From the NCBI RefSeq assembly GCF_014645315.1, contig NZ_BMLQ01000008.1, positions 1-64,000 on the forward strand: DNA of 64,000 nucleotides, in the 5' to 3' direction. The translations under genes were made by a program, and so were the position numbers. Under the pieces are notes generated by a model. That model had not been told where the DNA came from. It searched no databases and was given only the letters and a program-made list of their open reading frames with translations. Numbering within the stretch: the first letter of the stretch is position 1; each line of letters begins with the position of its first letter. Source of the stretch: Citricoccus zhacaiensis (GTDB lineage: Bacteria > Actinomycetota > Actinomycetes > Actinomycetales > Micrococcaceae). This document shows positions 8,010 through 16,280 of the stretch, piece after piece.

Positions 8010-10034
8010 GTGTCCGAGGCGTCGCAGCACGAACAGATCACCATCACTGTCAACGCGGAATCGCGGGAGGTGACCTCGGGTACCACCGGCACAGAACTCT
8101 TCTCCGATCAGAAGACCACCGTCGTGATGCGAGTGGACGGCCAACTGCAGGACCTGAGCCGCCGGATTCCAGCCGGCGCCGACGTCGTGGGTGTGGACAT
8201 CTCGGACGAGGACGGACTCAACGTCCTGCGCCACTCAACCGCCCATGTCATGGCCCAGGCGGTCCAGCAGCTGCGACCGGGCGCCAAGCTGGGCATCGGC
8301 CCCTACATCACGGACGGCTTCTACTTCGACTTCGACGTCGAGGAGCCCTTCACCCCGGAGGACCTCAAGACCCTCGAGAAGATGATGCAGAAGATCATCA
8401 ACTCGAACCAGACCTTCGCCCGCCGCGTCGTCACCGAGGACGAGGCCCGCCAGGCGATGGCCGATGAGCCGTACAAGCTGGAACTGCTGGGCCAGCAGGA
8501 GGATGCGGACGCCGTGGGCGAGGGGGCGAACATCGAGGTCGGCGCCGGCGAGATCACCATCTATGACAACGTGGACCGCAAGTCCGGTGACAGTGTCTGG
8601 TGCGACCTCTGCCGCGGCCCCCACCTGCCGAACACCAAGCTCATCTCCAACGCCTTCGCACTGACCCGTTCAGCTGCCGCCTACTGGCTGGGCAACGAGA
8701 AGAACAAGCAGCTGCAGCGCATCTACGGCACCGCCTGGCCCACGAAGGACGATCTCAAGGCATACCAGGAGCGACTGGCCGAGGCCGAGCGCCGCGACCA
8801 CCGCAAGCTGGGTGCCGAGATGGACCTGTTCTCATTCCCGGACGAGCTGGGCTCCGGCCTGCCCGTGTTCCACCCCCGCGGCGGCATCATCCGCAAGGAG
8901 ATGGAGGACTACTCGCGTCAGCGCCACACCGAGGCCGGCTACGAGTTCGTCTACACCCCGCACATCACCAAGCAGCACCTCTACGAGATCTCCGGACACC
9001 TCGACTGGTATGCGGACGGCATGTTCCCGCCCATGCAGATCGACGAGCAGCGGGATCCCGTCACTGACGAGATCACCAAGCAGGGGCAGAACTACTACCT
9101 CAAGCCCATGAACTGCCCCATGCACAACCTGATCTTCGCGTCGCGGGGCCGCTCCTACCGTGAGCTGCCCTTGAGGTTGTTCGAGTTCGGGCAGGTGTAC
9201 CGCTATGAGAAGTCCGGTGTGGTGCACGGCCTGACCCGCGTGCGCGGGATGACGCAGGACGACGCCCACATCTACTGCACCAAAGACCAGATGAAGGAGG
9301 AGCTGACCACCACGCTCACCTTCGTCCTGGACCTCCTCAAGGACTACGGCCTCAACGACTTCTATCTCGAACTGTCCACCAAGGACCCCGAGAAGTACGT
9401 CGGCGAGGACGCCGTCTGGGAGGAGGCCACCCGCACCCTCGAGGAGGTCGCCACCGCCTCCGGCCTGGACCTCGTCCCGGATCCGGGCGGCGCCGCCTTC
9501 TACGGCCCCAAGATCTCCGTCCAGGCGAAGGACGCAATCGGTCGCACCTGGCAGATGTCCACCATCCAGTTGGACTTCAACCTGCCGGAACGCTTCGACC
9601 TCGAGTACCAGGCCGCGGATGGCACCCGACAGCGCCCCGTGATGATCCACCGCGCCCTCTTCGGGTCCATCGAACGCTTCCTCGGCGTGCTGACCGAGCA
9701 CTACGCCGGCTCCTTCCCGGCCTGGCTGGCCCCGGAGCAGGTCGTGGCGATCCCGGTCGCGGAGGCCTTCAACGACTACCTGGCGGAGGTGGTCGCCCAG
9801 CTCAAGGCCCAGGGCATCCGCGCCCGCCTTGACGACGGATCCGACCGTTTCCCGAAGAAGATCCGCACCGCCTCCAAGGAGAAGGTGCCGTTCGTGCTCA
9901 TCGCCGGTGGCGAGGACGCCGAAGCAGGAGCGGTCTCCTTCCGGTTCCGGGACGGCAGCCAGGACAACGGCGTGCCCGTGCGCGAAGCCGTCGAACGCAT
10001 CGTGAACGCCGTGAGGAACCGGGAGACCCAGTGA
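8010..10034 (+). CDS. thrS: threonine-tRNA ligase
   Basis: Charges tRNA-Thr with threonine in the cytoplasm. The 674-residue protein has the full family layout: N-terminal TGS domain ([12 protein letters not shown]), the editing domain with HSTAH and WCDLCRGPH, and the class II catalytic core. The core carries motif 2 ([15 protein letters not shown]), [16 protein letters not shown], the zinc-binding Cys near residue 369 (PMNCPMH) and motif 3 ([15 protein letters not shown]), followed by the anticodon-binding domain. GTG 8010 is chosen because a strong GAGGAGG lies 9 bases upstream; the open frame reaches 570 bases further but overlaps the HNH gene. The stop overlaps the next gene (GTGA), indicating translational coupling. 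Confidence 0.96.
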   Translation: MSEASQHEQITITVNAESREVTSGTTGTELFSDQKTTVVMRVDGQLQDLSRRIPAGADVVGVDISDEDGLNVLRHSTAHVMAQAVQQLRPGAKLGIGPYITDGFYFDFDVEEPFTPEDLKTLEKMMQKIINSNQTFARRVVTEDEARQAMADEPYKLELLGQQEDADAVGEGANIEVGAGEITIYDNVDRKSGDSVWCDLCRGPHLPNTKLISNAFALTRSAAAYWLGNEKNKQLQRIYGTAWPTKDDLKAYQERLAEAERRDHRKLGAEMDLFSFPDELGSGLPVFHPRGGIIRKEMEDYSRQRHTEAGYEFVYTPHITKQHLYEISGHLDWYADGMFPPMQIDEQRDPVTDEITKQGQNYYLKPMNCPMHNLIFASRGRSYRELPLRLFEFGQVYRYEKSGVVHGLTRVRGMTQDDAHIYCTKDQMKEELTTTLTFVLDLLKDYGLNDFYLELSTKDPEKYVGEDAVWEEATRTLEEVATASGLDLVPDPGGAAFYGPKISVQAKDAIGRTWQMSTIQLDFNLPERFDLEYQAADGTRQRPVMIHRALFGSIERFLGVLTEHYAGSFPAWLAPEQVVAIPVAEAFNDYLAEVVAQLKAQGIRARLDDGSDRFPKKIRTASKEKVPFVLIAGGEDAEAGAVSFRFRDGSQDNGVPVREAVERIVNAVRNRETQ

Positions 10035-10651
10035 CCCCGGAGCCGAGCCCGGATGACAGCCCCCCGGCCACCGACGACTTCGAACTCGCCGGAACGCCGG
10101 ACGGCTTCCAACGACTGTGGAATCCCCACCGGATGGCCTATGTCCGTGGGGGACAGGACCAGGTCAGCGGGGAATCCACGTGCCCCTTCTGCGCCGCTCC
10201 GGGTCGATCCGACGAGCAGTCACTGATCGTTGCACGGGGAAGGACGGCCTTCGTGCTGTGCAACCTCTACCCCTACAACGCGGGGCACCTGTTGGTATGT
10301 CCGTACCGCCATGTTCCCGACTACACGGACCTCACCGTGGACGAGACCCTGGAGATCGCCCGGCTGTCCCAGATCGGCATGACGGCACTGCGCGCCACGG
10401 CGAAGGCCACCGGCTTCAACCTCGGCATGAACCAGGGCAAGACCGGCGGCGCCGGCATCGCCGCCCACCTGCACCAGCACATCGTCCCGCGGTGGGGCGG
10501 AGACGGAAACTTCCTCCCGATCATCGCTGAGACCAAGAACATCACGGTGACCCTGGATACGGTCCGCGCGGCCGTGGCCGGAGCCTGGGCAGAAGCGGAA
10601 GCCGCTTTCGAGACCCACCAGGCGAGCACCGCCACGGAACAGCTCGGCTGA
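10031..10651 (+). CDS. HIT family protein (Ap4A phosphorylase/hydrolase-like)
   Basis: A 206-residue histidine-triad protein. The HIT motif H-L-H-Q-H lies at residues 146-150, preceded by GGAGIAA, and the N-terminal half contains the expected CPFC metal-like cysteines and [16 protein letters not shown]. Relatives next to thrS and pgsA in Mycobacterium act on diadenosine tetraphosphate, so a nucleotide phosphorylase or hydrolase role is likely. The start GTG overlaps the thrS stop and the stop overlaps the next ATG, so it lies in a tight operon. Confidence 0.88.
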   Translation: MTPEPSPDDSPPATDDFELAGTPDGFQRLWNPHRMAYVRGGQDQVSGESTCPFCAAPGRSDEQSLIVARGRTAFVLCNLYPYNAGHLLVCPYRHVPDYTDLTVDETLEIARLSQIGMTALRATAKATGFNLGMNQGKTGGAGIAAHLHQHIVPRWGGDGNFLPIIAETKNITVTLDTVRAAVAGAWAEAEAAFETHQASTATEQLG

Positions 10652-11280
10652 TGCTCAACCGCTACGCCCGGGCCCTGTTCACCCGGATCTTCACGCCGGC
10701 GGCCAGGTTCCTCCTGGCTCGCGGCGTCTCGGCGGATGCCGTGACCATCGTTGGGACCCTCGGCGTGGCGCTGGGAGCACTGATCCTGTTCCCGTTGGGT
10801 GAACTGTTCTGGGGCACCATGGTCATCACCCTCTTCGTCTTCTCGGACGTGCTGGACGGGGTCATGGCCAGGATCGCCGGAACGACCGGCAGGTGGGGAA
10901 GCTTCCTCGACTCCACCCTGGACCGGGTCCAGGACGCCGCTGTCTTCCTGGGACTGATGCTGTGGTTCTTCGGCGCCGGAGACTTCTGGATCGCCGGCGT
11001 GGCCGCCGCCGCCAGCATGGCACTCGGCATGCTGGTGTCCTATGTCCGCGCCAAGGCCGAATCATTGGGCTTCGACGCCAATACCGGCATCGCCGAACGG
11101 GCGGAGCGGCTCGTGGTGACACTGGTGTTCGCCGGCCTGACCGGTCTCGGCCTGAACTCGTGGGTCCTGGCCGTGGTCCTCCTGCTGCTGGCGGCGGCGT
11201 CCGCCATCACGGTGGGCCAGCGCATGGTCACGGTGTACCGGCAGTCCCGGAGGGTCCCCGAGACCGACGGCGGTCAGTAG
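10651..11280 (+). CDS. pgsA: CDP-alcohol phosphatidyltransferase, likely phosphatidylinositol phosphate synthase
   Basis: An integral membrane enzyme of 209 residues with the CDP-alcohol signature D-x2-D-G-x2-A-R-x8-G-x3-D-x3-D (from Asp 66: SDVLDGVMAR, then GSFLDSTLD). It transfers a phosphatidyl group from CDP-diacylglycerol to an alcohol. In Actinobacteria the copy next to the HIT gene is usually the phosphatidylinositol-phosphate synthase that uses inositol-1-phosphate, which is the inferred substrate. Several hydrophobic segments follow (LGLMLWFFG, LVVTLVFAGL, VLAVVLLLLAA). The usual downstream mannoside acyltransferase and pimA genes are absent; a GOLPH3-like gene follows instead. Confidence 0.85.
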   Translation: MLNRYARALFTRIFTPAARFLLARGVSADAVTIVGTLGVALGALILFPLGELFWGTMVITLFVFSDVLDGVMARIAGTTGRWGSFLDSTLDRVQDAAVFLGLMLWFFGAGDFWIAGVAAAASMALGMLVSYVRAKAESLGFDANTGIAERAERLVVTLVFAGLTGLGLNSWVLAVVLLLLAAASAITVGQRMVTVYRQSRRVPETDGGQ

Positions 11281-11323
11281 CCCCGGCCTGCGCAATCGGA
11301 GTCTTCTGCGCCACAATGGATGG

Positions 11324-12079
11324 ATGAGCGAGCCCTTCACGGACAGCACTGAGGCTGTCACCGACCGACCGCTGAACATCCCCGAGTACTTCCTGCTGCT
11401 CTGCCTGGATGACGAGAAGGGCAAGCTCCTGCTGGACGGGCCGACCGTCGGGATGGGGATCGCCGGGGCCGCACTGGTGGAATTGGCGCGCCGGGGCCGG
11501 CTCGAGGTCACGCGAAGCACGGTGCGCTCGATCGAGCATCCGCAGCAGGTCTTCGCCGCTGATCCGAATCCGCCGGCCTGGGCGCACAGCACCGGGCTCG
11601 AGTGGCCGCTGGAGCAGGTCTGGGACATCATCCGCGCCTTCACCCGCCATCGCGACGCCGAGCAGTGGATCAATCGATTCTCACGCCAGACGCTGCGGGA
11701 CGCCGTGGCGGCCTCACTAGTGAAGCGGGGCATCGTGGAGGAGGACGAGAGCACGGTGCTGTGGATCTTCCACCGGACGCGCTACCGGGAGCGTAACGAG
11801 CACTTCGAGCACGAACTCCGGGACAGGATCCGTGGTGTGCTCATGGACGGTCAACCGGCCGACGACGTCACGTGGCCGCTCATCTCGCTGATGCGCACCA
11901 CCCGCCTGCTCCACCGGCTGTTCCCAGACGTGGACAAGGCGCACATCCGCGCGGCCGCCGTCACCCCGGTGGGCAGCCCCGCCACGGAGCTGTCCATGTC
12001 CGAAGCGCTCCTGGCGACGGAGAACGCCGTGGCTGAGGCCCTGACGGCGACGACGGGCGGGGCCTCCGCGCTCGACTGA
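11324..12079 (+). CDS. GOLPH3/VPS74 family protein
   Basis: A 251-residue protein of the GPP34 fold: NIPEYFLLLCLDDEKGKLL at the N-terminus, then GIAGAALVELARRGRLEV, and later DGQPADDVTWPLISLMRTT with LHRLFP. Eukaryotic members bind phosphatidylinositol-4-phosphate at the Golgi; bacterial members occur mainly in Actinobacteria and their role is not established. It lies 43 bases after a probable inositol-lipid synthase. A CACAAT sequence 6 bases before the ATG could be a -10 box giving a leaderless transcript. Confidence 0.85.
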   Translation: MSEPFTDSTEAVTDRPLNIPEYFLLLCLDDEKGKLLLDGPTVGMGIAGAALVELARRGRLEVTRSTVRSIEHPQQVFAADPNPPAWAHSTGLEWPLEQVWDIIRAFTRHRDAEQWINRFSRQTLRDAVAASLVKRGIVEEDESTVLWIFHRTRYRERNEHFEHELRDRIRGVLMDGQPADDVTWPLISLMRTTRLLHRLFPDVDKAHIRAAAVTPVGSPATELSMSEALLATENAVAEALTATTGGASALD

Positions 12080-12115
12080 TCCCTGGACCTGACCCTTGGA
12101 TCCCTCCAGATTCCT

Positions 12116-12634
12116 CTACGGAGCCGCGATCGGTGCGACGCGAGCCTGCGTCACCGCCACCAGATCCTGCGGTGCCAGTCTCACGTCGAGCCCCCGGCGA
12201 CCTCCCGACACCAGGACATGCTCCAGGGCCAGCGCCGAGGAGTCGATGACCACAGCGGCCTGGTGCCGCTGGCCCATCGGCGAGATCCCGCCCAGCACGT
12301 AACCCGTGCGTCTCTGCGCCAGGGCCGGCTCGGCCATGGCGACCTTCTTGACCCCGAGTGCGGAGGCCAAGGCCCGCAGATCGAGGGTTCCGGCGACGGG
12401 CACCACGCCGGCGGCCAGGGAGTCGTCCGGCAGGGTCACCATCAGGGTCTTGAACACCACGGTGGCGTCCAGTCCGAGCTTCTCGGCGGCCTCCTCGCCG
12501 AAACCCCGGCCGGATCGCTCGTCGTGCTCGTACTCCAGCACCTCATACTCGACGCCGGCCCGGTCCAGCGCGCGCAGGGCGGGCGTCGACGCGGTGGGCG
12601 TCGACACGGTGGGCGCAGGCTTCTTGCGTGCCAT
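12116..12634 (-). CDS. ybaK: Cys-tRNA(Pro)/Cys-tRNA(Cys) deacylase YbaK
   Basis: A 172-residue YbaK/EbsC-type editing protein that hydrolyses mischarged Cys-tRNA(Pro). Family features include VEYEVLEYEHDERS, a catalytic Lys in VVFKTLMV, VPVAGTLDLRALA, and GYVLGGISPMGQR near the C-terminus. A short Thr/Pro-rich N-terminus precedes the domain. It is downstream of sufE and a rhodanese-type gene on the same strand, with only about 50 bases between sufE and its start, suggesting a small operon concerned with cysteine and sulfur. Confidence 0.9.
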   Translation of the reverse strand: MARKKPAPTVSTPTASTPALRALDRAGVEYEVLEYEHDERSGRGFGEEAAEKLGLDATVVFKTLMVTLPDDSLAAGVVPVAGTLDLRALASALGVKKVAMAEPALAQRRTGYVLGGISPMGQRHQAAVVIDSSALALEHVLVSGGRRGLDVRLAPQDLVAVTQARVAPIAAP

Positions 12635-12686
12635 GGGGAGTCCGGCGTGTCCGGCGCGTTCGGCGGAAACTCGCCCTGCTACCGGT

Positions 12687-13166
12687 TCAGCCCGCCAGCT
12701 GATCGGCCAGCTGATCAGAGATGTTGCGCTTGATGCGTCCGAGCATGGCGGACATGCCCCGCAGCCGCAGGGGAGTCAGGGCCTTCTGGAGGCCCAGGCG
12801 GGTCGAGAGGTCCTCGGGGACGGCCAAGACCTCGGCGGCCGGCAGGCCGTTCAGGCTCTGCGACAGTACCGAGGCGAAGCCGCGAGAGGTGGGAGCCTCC
12901 GGCGGGGCGGAGACGAACAGGCGGACGATCGACTCGGCGGTGGGGCCGGCGTCGGGCGCGGCGTTCTCCAGCTCCACGGCGAGGAACAACGGCGTCTGGC
13001 ACTCGATGACCTGCTCCATCTGGTCCTGATGACCGGCATAGCGCTCGGGCAGGGCCGGCAGCTCCTCGGAGAACTCCAGCAGCAGTTCCAGCCGTTCCGG
13101 GTCCGGGACGGCCCGGAAGTCCTCGACGATCTCGTGGAGCTTCTCAGGGAGTTCGGTGGTGGTCAT
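12687..13166 (-). CDS. sufE: SufE family sulfur acceptor protein
   Basis: A 159-residue SufE protein that accepts persulfide sulfur and passes it on for Fe-S cluster assembly. The conserved acceptor cysteine is seen in QVIECQTPLFL, and the C-terminus has GLQKALTPLRLRGMSAML. The start at 13166 begins MTTTELPEKL; the frame continues upstream to 13244 but that part is not family-like. It lies downstream of a rhodanese-type sulfurtransferase, a pairing also known in Mycobacterium (sseA with a SufE-like gene), which suggests sulfur transfer between them. The upstream region has three phased CGGTGA motifs. Confidence 0.92.
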   Translation of the reverse strand: MTTTELPEKLHEIVEDFRAVPDPERLELLLEFSEELPALPERYAGHQDQMEQVIECQTPLFLAVELENAAPDAGPTAESIVRLFVSAPPEAPTSRGFASVLSQSLNGLPAAEVLAVPEDLSTRLGLQKALTPLRLRGMSAMLGRIKRNISDQLADQLAG

Positions 13167-13194
13167 CGTGGAGTGGGTTTCCTTCCAGAGTGAT

Positions 13195-13220
13195 CGGTGA
13201 AGGCCGGTGATCACCGGTGA
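13195..13220. promoter_or_regulatory. three CGGTGA motifs at 10-bp spacing, with palindrome
   Basis: CGGTGA occurs at 13195, 13205 and 13215. The centre includes the perfect palindrome CCGGTGATCACCGG (13204-13217). The site lies just upstream of sufE and would suit a dimeric or cooperatively binding regulator on one face of the helix; no regulator is identified. Confidence 0.5.
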
Positions 13221-13246
13221 CGGGCGATTCTGTCCCTTAAACACCG

Positions 13247-13274
13247 CTGGGGTGCGATCTATGCCGCACCCCAG
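13247..13274. terminator. hairpin between sulfurtransferase and sufE
   Basis: CTGGGGTGCG pairs perfectly with CGCACCCCAG across an 8-base loop. On the minus strand it follows the sulfurtransferase gene and is trailed by a weak T-containing run (GGTGTTTAAG). It may end or attenuate transcription before sufE. Confidence 0.55.
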
Positions 13275-13307
13275 CCTAGTCCCGGTCTGAAGTATGCCGG
13301 AGACCGG

Positions 13308-14264
13308 TCAGCGTCCGGCCGGTGCCTCGCCACGCTCTTCGCCCACGGCGATGGGCAGGCGCACGGAGTTGCCCCACTCGGTCCAGGAGCCGTCGTAGTT
13401 GCGGACCTTCTCATAACCGAGGAGGTGGCGCAGCACGAACCAGGTGTGCGATGACCGCTCGCCGATCCGGCAGTAGGCGACCACGTCGTCGGAGGTGCCG
13501 ATGCCGGCCTCGTTCCGGTAGATCTCCTCCAGTTCCTCGCGGGACTTGAAGGTGCCGTCCTCGTTGGCTGCCTTCGCCCACGGCACGGAGGCGGCGGTGG
13601 GGATGTGCCCACCGCGCAGGGTGCCCTCCTGCGGGTAGCCGGCCATGTGGGTGGTCTCACCGGTGTACTCGAGCGGCGAGCGGACGTCCACCAGGGGCTT
13701 GCCGAAGTGGTGGAGCACATCCTCGCGAGAGGCACGCTCGGTGGAGTCGTCGCGCTCGATCACGGGGTAGTCGACTTCGGTCACCGAGGGGACCTCCCGG
13801 GTCGTCGCGCGGCCCTCGGCGATCCACTTGTCCCGGCCGCCGTCCATCAGGCGGGTGTCGGCGTGGCCGTAGAGCGTGAAGACCCACAACGCATAGGCGG
13901 CCCACCAGTTGGACTTGTCGCCGTAGAACACCACGGTCGTGTCCCGGCTGATGCCCTTGGAACCGAGGACGCGGGCGAACTCCTCCGGACCGACGAAGTC
14001 CCGGGAGACCGGATCGTTCAACTCGGTGTGCCAGTCGATCTTGATGGCGCCGGGAATGTGACCGGTGGAATAGAGGAGGGTGTCCTCGTTGGACTCAAGA
14101 ATGACAAGGTTCTGGTGGTTCTCGTGGCTCTCACCCAGAACATGGTCGGCGACCCACTGCGTGGACACGAGCTTCTCCGGATGCGCATAACCGGAGAAAT
14201 CGGGGGAGGGGTCAGCGGAGAGGTGAACGGACGAATCAGGCGAACTGGAGGATTCAGTGGTCAT
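13308..14264 (-). CDS. thiosulfate/3-mercaptopyruvate sulfurtransferase (rhodanese)
   Basis: A two-domain rhodanese of 318 residues. The inactive N-terminal domain has [20 protein letters not shown], and the catalytic domain has [12 protein letters not shown] and the active-site loop [12 protein letters not shown]. The CRIGERS loop matches the CysA2/CysA3-type thiosulfate sulfurtransferases of Mycobacterium rather than the typical CG(S/T)GVT loop of mercaptopyruvate enzymes. It moves sulfane sulfur to acceptors, possibly to the SufE encoded downstream. On the minus strand a TAATGT box ends 6 bases before the ATG, indicating a leaderless transcript. Confidence 0.92.
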   Translation of the reverse strand: MTTESSSSPDSSVHLSADPSPDFSGYAHPEKLVSTQWVADHVLGESHENHQNLVILESNEDTLLYSTGHIPGAIKIDWHTELNDPVSRDFVGPEEFARVLGSKGISRDTTVVFYGDKSNWWAAYALWVFTLYGHADTRLMDGGRDKWIAEGRATTREVPSVTEVDYPVIERDDSTERASREDVLHHFGKPLVDVRSPLEYTGETTHMAGYPQEGTLRGGHIPTAASVPWAKAANEDGTFKSREELEEIYRNEAGIGTSDDVVAYCRIGERSSHTWFVLRHLLGYEKVRNYDGSWTEWGNSVRLPIAVGEERGEAPAGR

Positions 14265-14270
14265 TCTCTT

Positions 14271-14276
14271 ACATTA
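14271..14276 (-). promoter_or_regulatory. -10 box of leaderless sulfurtransferase transcript
   Basis: On the minus strand TAATGT is followed by 6 bases and then the ATG, the spacing expected when transcription starts at the start codon. Confidence 0.55.
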
Positions 14277-14353
14277 CGCCACGGGCCCCGGTGGTAATTG
14301 GTGAGGGTTGCCTTCATTGAAATCGGTGGACATCGGCAGGGGCTGGCCGCCGG

Positions 14354-14359
14354 TAGAGT
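14354..14359 (+). promoter_or_regulatory. candidate -10 box for zapE
   Basis: TAGAGT lies about 70 bases before the zapE GTG; no convincing -35 box is seen. Confidence 0.4.
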
Positions 14360-14427
14360 TACCGTCGTCATGGCCGGCTCGCACCGCCTGACCCAATCCG
14401 TCACACCCCATCAGGATGGAGCCGCCC

Positions 14428-15528
14428 GTGGCTGAGACCGTTCACCTCGCAGACCGCACCCCCCAGGTGTCCGCCGAGGACCTGCTCGCCGGCTTCCACC
14501 CCTCCTACCGGTTCGGTGAGGTCTCCTTCGACACCTACATCCCGGACCCGGCCCACCCCTCACAGGCCGAGGCCGTGAGCCGTCTGCGCGACTTCGCCGC
14601 CTCCATCAAGGGCGGCACTCGGGGCGGCAAGGGCAATGGCAAAGGCAACAGCGGGGGACTGTTCGGGTTCCTCAGGGGCGGCAAGTCCGGCTCGGCCGGA
14701 CGATCCAAGGGCACGACGTCGGCCGCCGGCATCTACCTCGACGGCGGCTTCGGCGTGGGCAAGACCCACCTGCTGGCCTCCACCTGGCACGCCGCGCCGG
14801 GCCCCAAGGCGTTCGGCACTTTCGTCGAGTACACCAACCTCGTCGGCGCACTGTCCTTCCGCAAGGCCGTGGACGTGCTCAAGGAGTACACCCTCGTCTG
14901 CATCGACGAGTTCGAGCTGGATGATCCCGGTGACACCGTGCTGATGTCACGGCTGATGCGTGAGCTCTCGGACGCCGGGGTGAAGCTCGTGGCCACGTCC
15001 AACACCCTGCCCGGATCGCTCGGCGACGGGCGCTTCGCGGCCCAGGACTTCAAGCGGGAGATCCAGGTCTTGGCCGATCAGTTTGAGGTGATCCGCGTGG
15101 ACGGCGAGGACTACCGCCACCGTGGCCTGACCGCGGCGCCGGATCCGCTGGAAGACGACCAGCTGCTGACGGTGCTGGCCGATCGCTTCCCGGACGCCGC
15201 CGTCGTGTCCGAGGACTCCTTCGAGGATCTGACCGCCAACCTGTCCCGGGTGCACCCGAGCCGCTACCGCAAGCTCGTGGAGGACGTCGACGTGATGGTG
15301 CTGCACCACGTGGAGACCATCTCCGAGCAGGCCATGGCCCTGCGCTTCGTGGTCCTGGCCGACCGCCTCTATGACAAGGACGTGCCGGTCATCGCCTCGG
15401 GTGTGCCGTTCGACCGGCTGTTCACCGAGGAGATGATGAGCGGCGGATACATGAAGAAGTACTTCCGCACCGTGTCCCGCATGACCGCACTGGTCCGGGA
15501 GGGCCAGATGGGGGAGACGGGGCTGTAA
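14428..15528 (+). CDS. zapE: cell division protein ZapE / AFG1-like ATPase
   Basis: A P-loop ATPase of 366 residues in the AFG1/ZapE family. Walker A is GGFGVGKTHLL and Walker B is LVCIDEFELDD; later conserved parts are VKLVATSNTLPG and RDFK-like AAQDFKREIQ. In Proteobacteria ZapE acts on the Z ring; its role in Gram-positive bacteria is less clear. A Gly/Lys/Ser-rich insert of about 40 residues separates the N-terminus from Walker A, unlike most family members. GTG 14428 is chosen because AGGATGGAG sits 6 bases upstream; an ATG four codons earlier lacks such a site. Confidence 0.9.
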   Translation: MAETVHLADRTPQVSAEDLLAGFHPSYRFGEVSFDTYIPDPAHPSQAEAVSRLRDFAASIKGGTRGGKGNGKGNSGGLFGFLRGGKSGSAGRSKGTTSAAGIYLDGGFGVGKTHLLASTWHAAPGPKAFGTFVEYTNLVGALSFRKAVDVLKEYTLVCIDEFELDDPGDTVLMSRLMRELSDAGVKLVATSNTLPGSLGDGRFAAQDFKREIQVLADQFEVIRVDGEDYRHRGLTAAPDPLEDDQLLTVLADRFPDAAVVSEDSFEDLTANLSRVHPSRYRKLVEDVDVMVLHHVETISEQAMALRFVVLADRLYDKDVPVIASGVPFDRLFTEEMMSGGYMKKYFRTVSRMTALVREGQMGETGL

Positions 15529-15591
15529 CCCGGCTGAACGGCTCCCTGTTGGGTGGGGGCCGCTGGGTGGGGAGATGCTTCCCCGTGAACG

Positions 15592-15634
15592 AAAGGATCC
15601 CTCGACGACGGTGACCGTCGTCGGGGGATCCTTT
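15592..15634. terminator. strong terminator between zapE and the tRNA cluster
   Basis: AAAGGATCCC with TCGACGACGGT pairs with a complementary arm ending in GGGGATCCTTT, giving a stem of about 20 pairs with a short loop. It is flanked by A and T runs on opposite sides, so it can end both zapE (plus) and the tRNA operon (minus). Confidence 0.88.
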
Positions 15635-15646
15635 GTTCATCTTCAG

Positions 15647-15723
15647 TGGAGCGGATGACGAGATTCGAACTCGCGACCTCCACCTTGGCAAGGTGGCGCT
15701 CTAGCCAACTGAGCTACATCCGC
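15647..15723 (-). tRNA. tRNA-Gly (GCC), copy 2, CCA encoded
   Basis: The minus strand folds into a full cloverleaf with acceptor stem GCGGATG/CATCCGC, T-loop GTTCGAATC, and anticodon loop CTTGCCAAG, giving GCC for glycine. The discriminator is U, as usual for tRNA-Gly, and an encoded CCA follows. It is the last tRNA of a four-gene minus-strand cluster and is identical through the discriminator to the first copy at 15988-16061. Confidence 0.95.
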
Positions 15724-15758
15724 AGGACCAGGATATCCTCGAAAGGAGGAACAGTCCG

Positions 15759-15830
15759 TGCGCGATACTGGGATCGAACCAGTGACCTCTTCCGTGTCAG
15801 GGAAGCGCGCTACCGCTGCGCTAATCGCGC
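15759..15830 (-). tRNA. tRNA-Val (GAC)
   Basis: Cloverleaf with acceptor stem GCGCGAT/ATCGCGC, anticodon stem CTTCC/GGAAG and loop CTGACAC, giving GAC for valine. The discriminator is A. No CCA is encoded. Confidence 0.95.
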
Positions 15831-15898
15831 CCATGGGCTCCGGCGAACCGGAACTTCTGAGTTGCAGGTCCCCATCCTAACGGATGGAAACCGATGCG

Positions 15899-15969
15899 AG
15901 GTGGGGACGGGATTCGAACCCGCGTACACGGCTTTGCAGGCCGTTGCCTCGCCTCTCGGCCACCCCACC
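15899..15969 (-). tRNA. tRNA-Cys (GCA)
   Basis: Cloverleaf with acceptor stem GGTGGGG/CCCCACC, anticodon loop CTGCAAA giving GCA for cysteine, and U as discriminator. No CCA is encoded. Confidence 0.95.
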
Positions 15970-15987
15970 AGGGATTGGAGACTTGCG

Positions 15988-16061
15988 AGCGGATGACGAG
16001 ATTCGAACTCGCGACCTCCACCTTGGCAAGGTGGCGCTCTAGCCAACTGAGCTACATCCGC
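15988..16061 (-). tRNA. tRNA-Gly (GCC), copy 1
   Basis: First tRNA of the minus-strand cluster, identical in its 74 bases to the copy at 15650-15723, with anticodon GCC. Unlike that copy, no CCA is encoded. The order Gly-Cys-Val is a common actinobacterial arrangement; the extra Gly at the end is the unusual part. Confidence 0.95.
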
Positions 16062-16114
16062 ACAGAAAACTGGTGACCGGAAAAACCAGTCACCGTGATT
16101 TCCAACGAGAGATG

Positions 16115-16145
16115 ACTCTAGTGCACGTCAGGCGGGAACGTCCAA
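16115..16145 (-). promoter_or_regulatory. promoter of the Gly-Cys-Val-Gly tRNA operon
   Basis: On the minus strand TTGGAC (16140-16145) and TAGAGT (16115-16120) are 19 bp apart, about 55 bases before the first tRNA-Gly. The array of GTTCCG-type decamers begins just upstream of it. Confidence 0.6.
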
Positions 16146-16164
16146 TCGGGATCTTTCCCGGCGT

Positions 16165-16220
16165 GTTCCGGCCTGTTGCGGACTGTTCCGATCTGTTCGG
16201 ATCTGTTCCGGCGCGTTCCC
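16165..16220. repeat. six GTTCCG-like motifs at exact 10-bp spacing
   Basis: GTTCCG, GTTGCG, GTTCCG, GTTCGG, GTTCCG and GTTCCC start at 16165, 16175, 16185, 16195, 16205 and 16215. The array lies between the divergent tRNA operon and nuclease-like gene, directly upstream of the tRNA -35 box. The exact helical spacing suggests protein binding on one DNA face or intrinsic curvature affecting promoter strength. It has no recognised family. Confidence 0.75.
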
Positions 16221-16280
16221 ACCAGAATCCTCTCCCGGACGGACGCTAACGTGTCCGTCGCGGTGGGAGAATGGATCATC

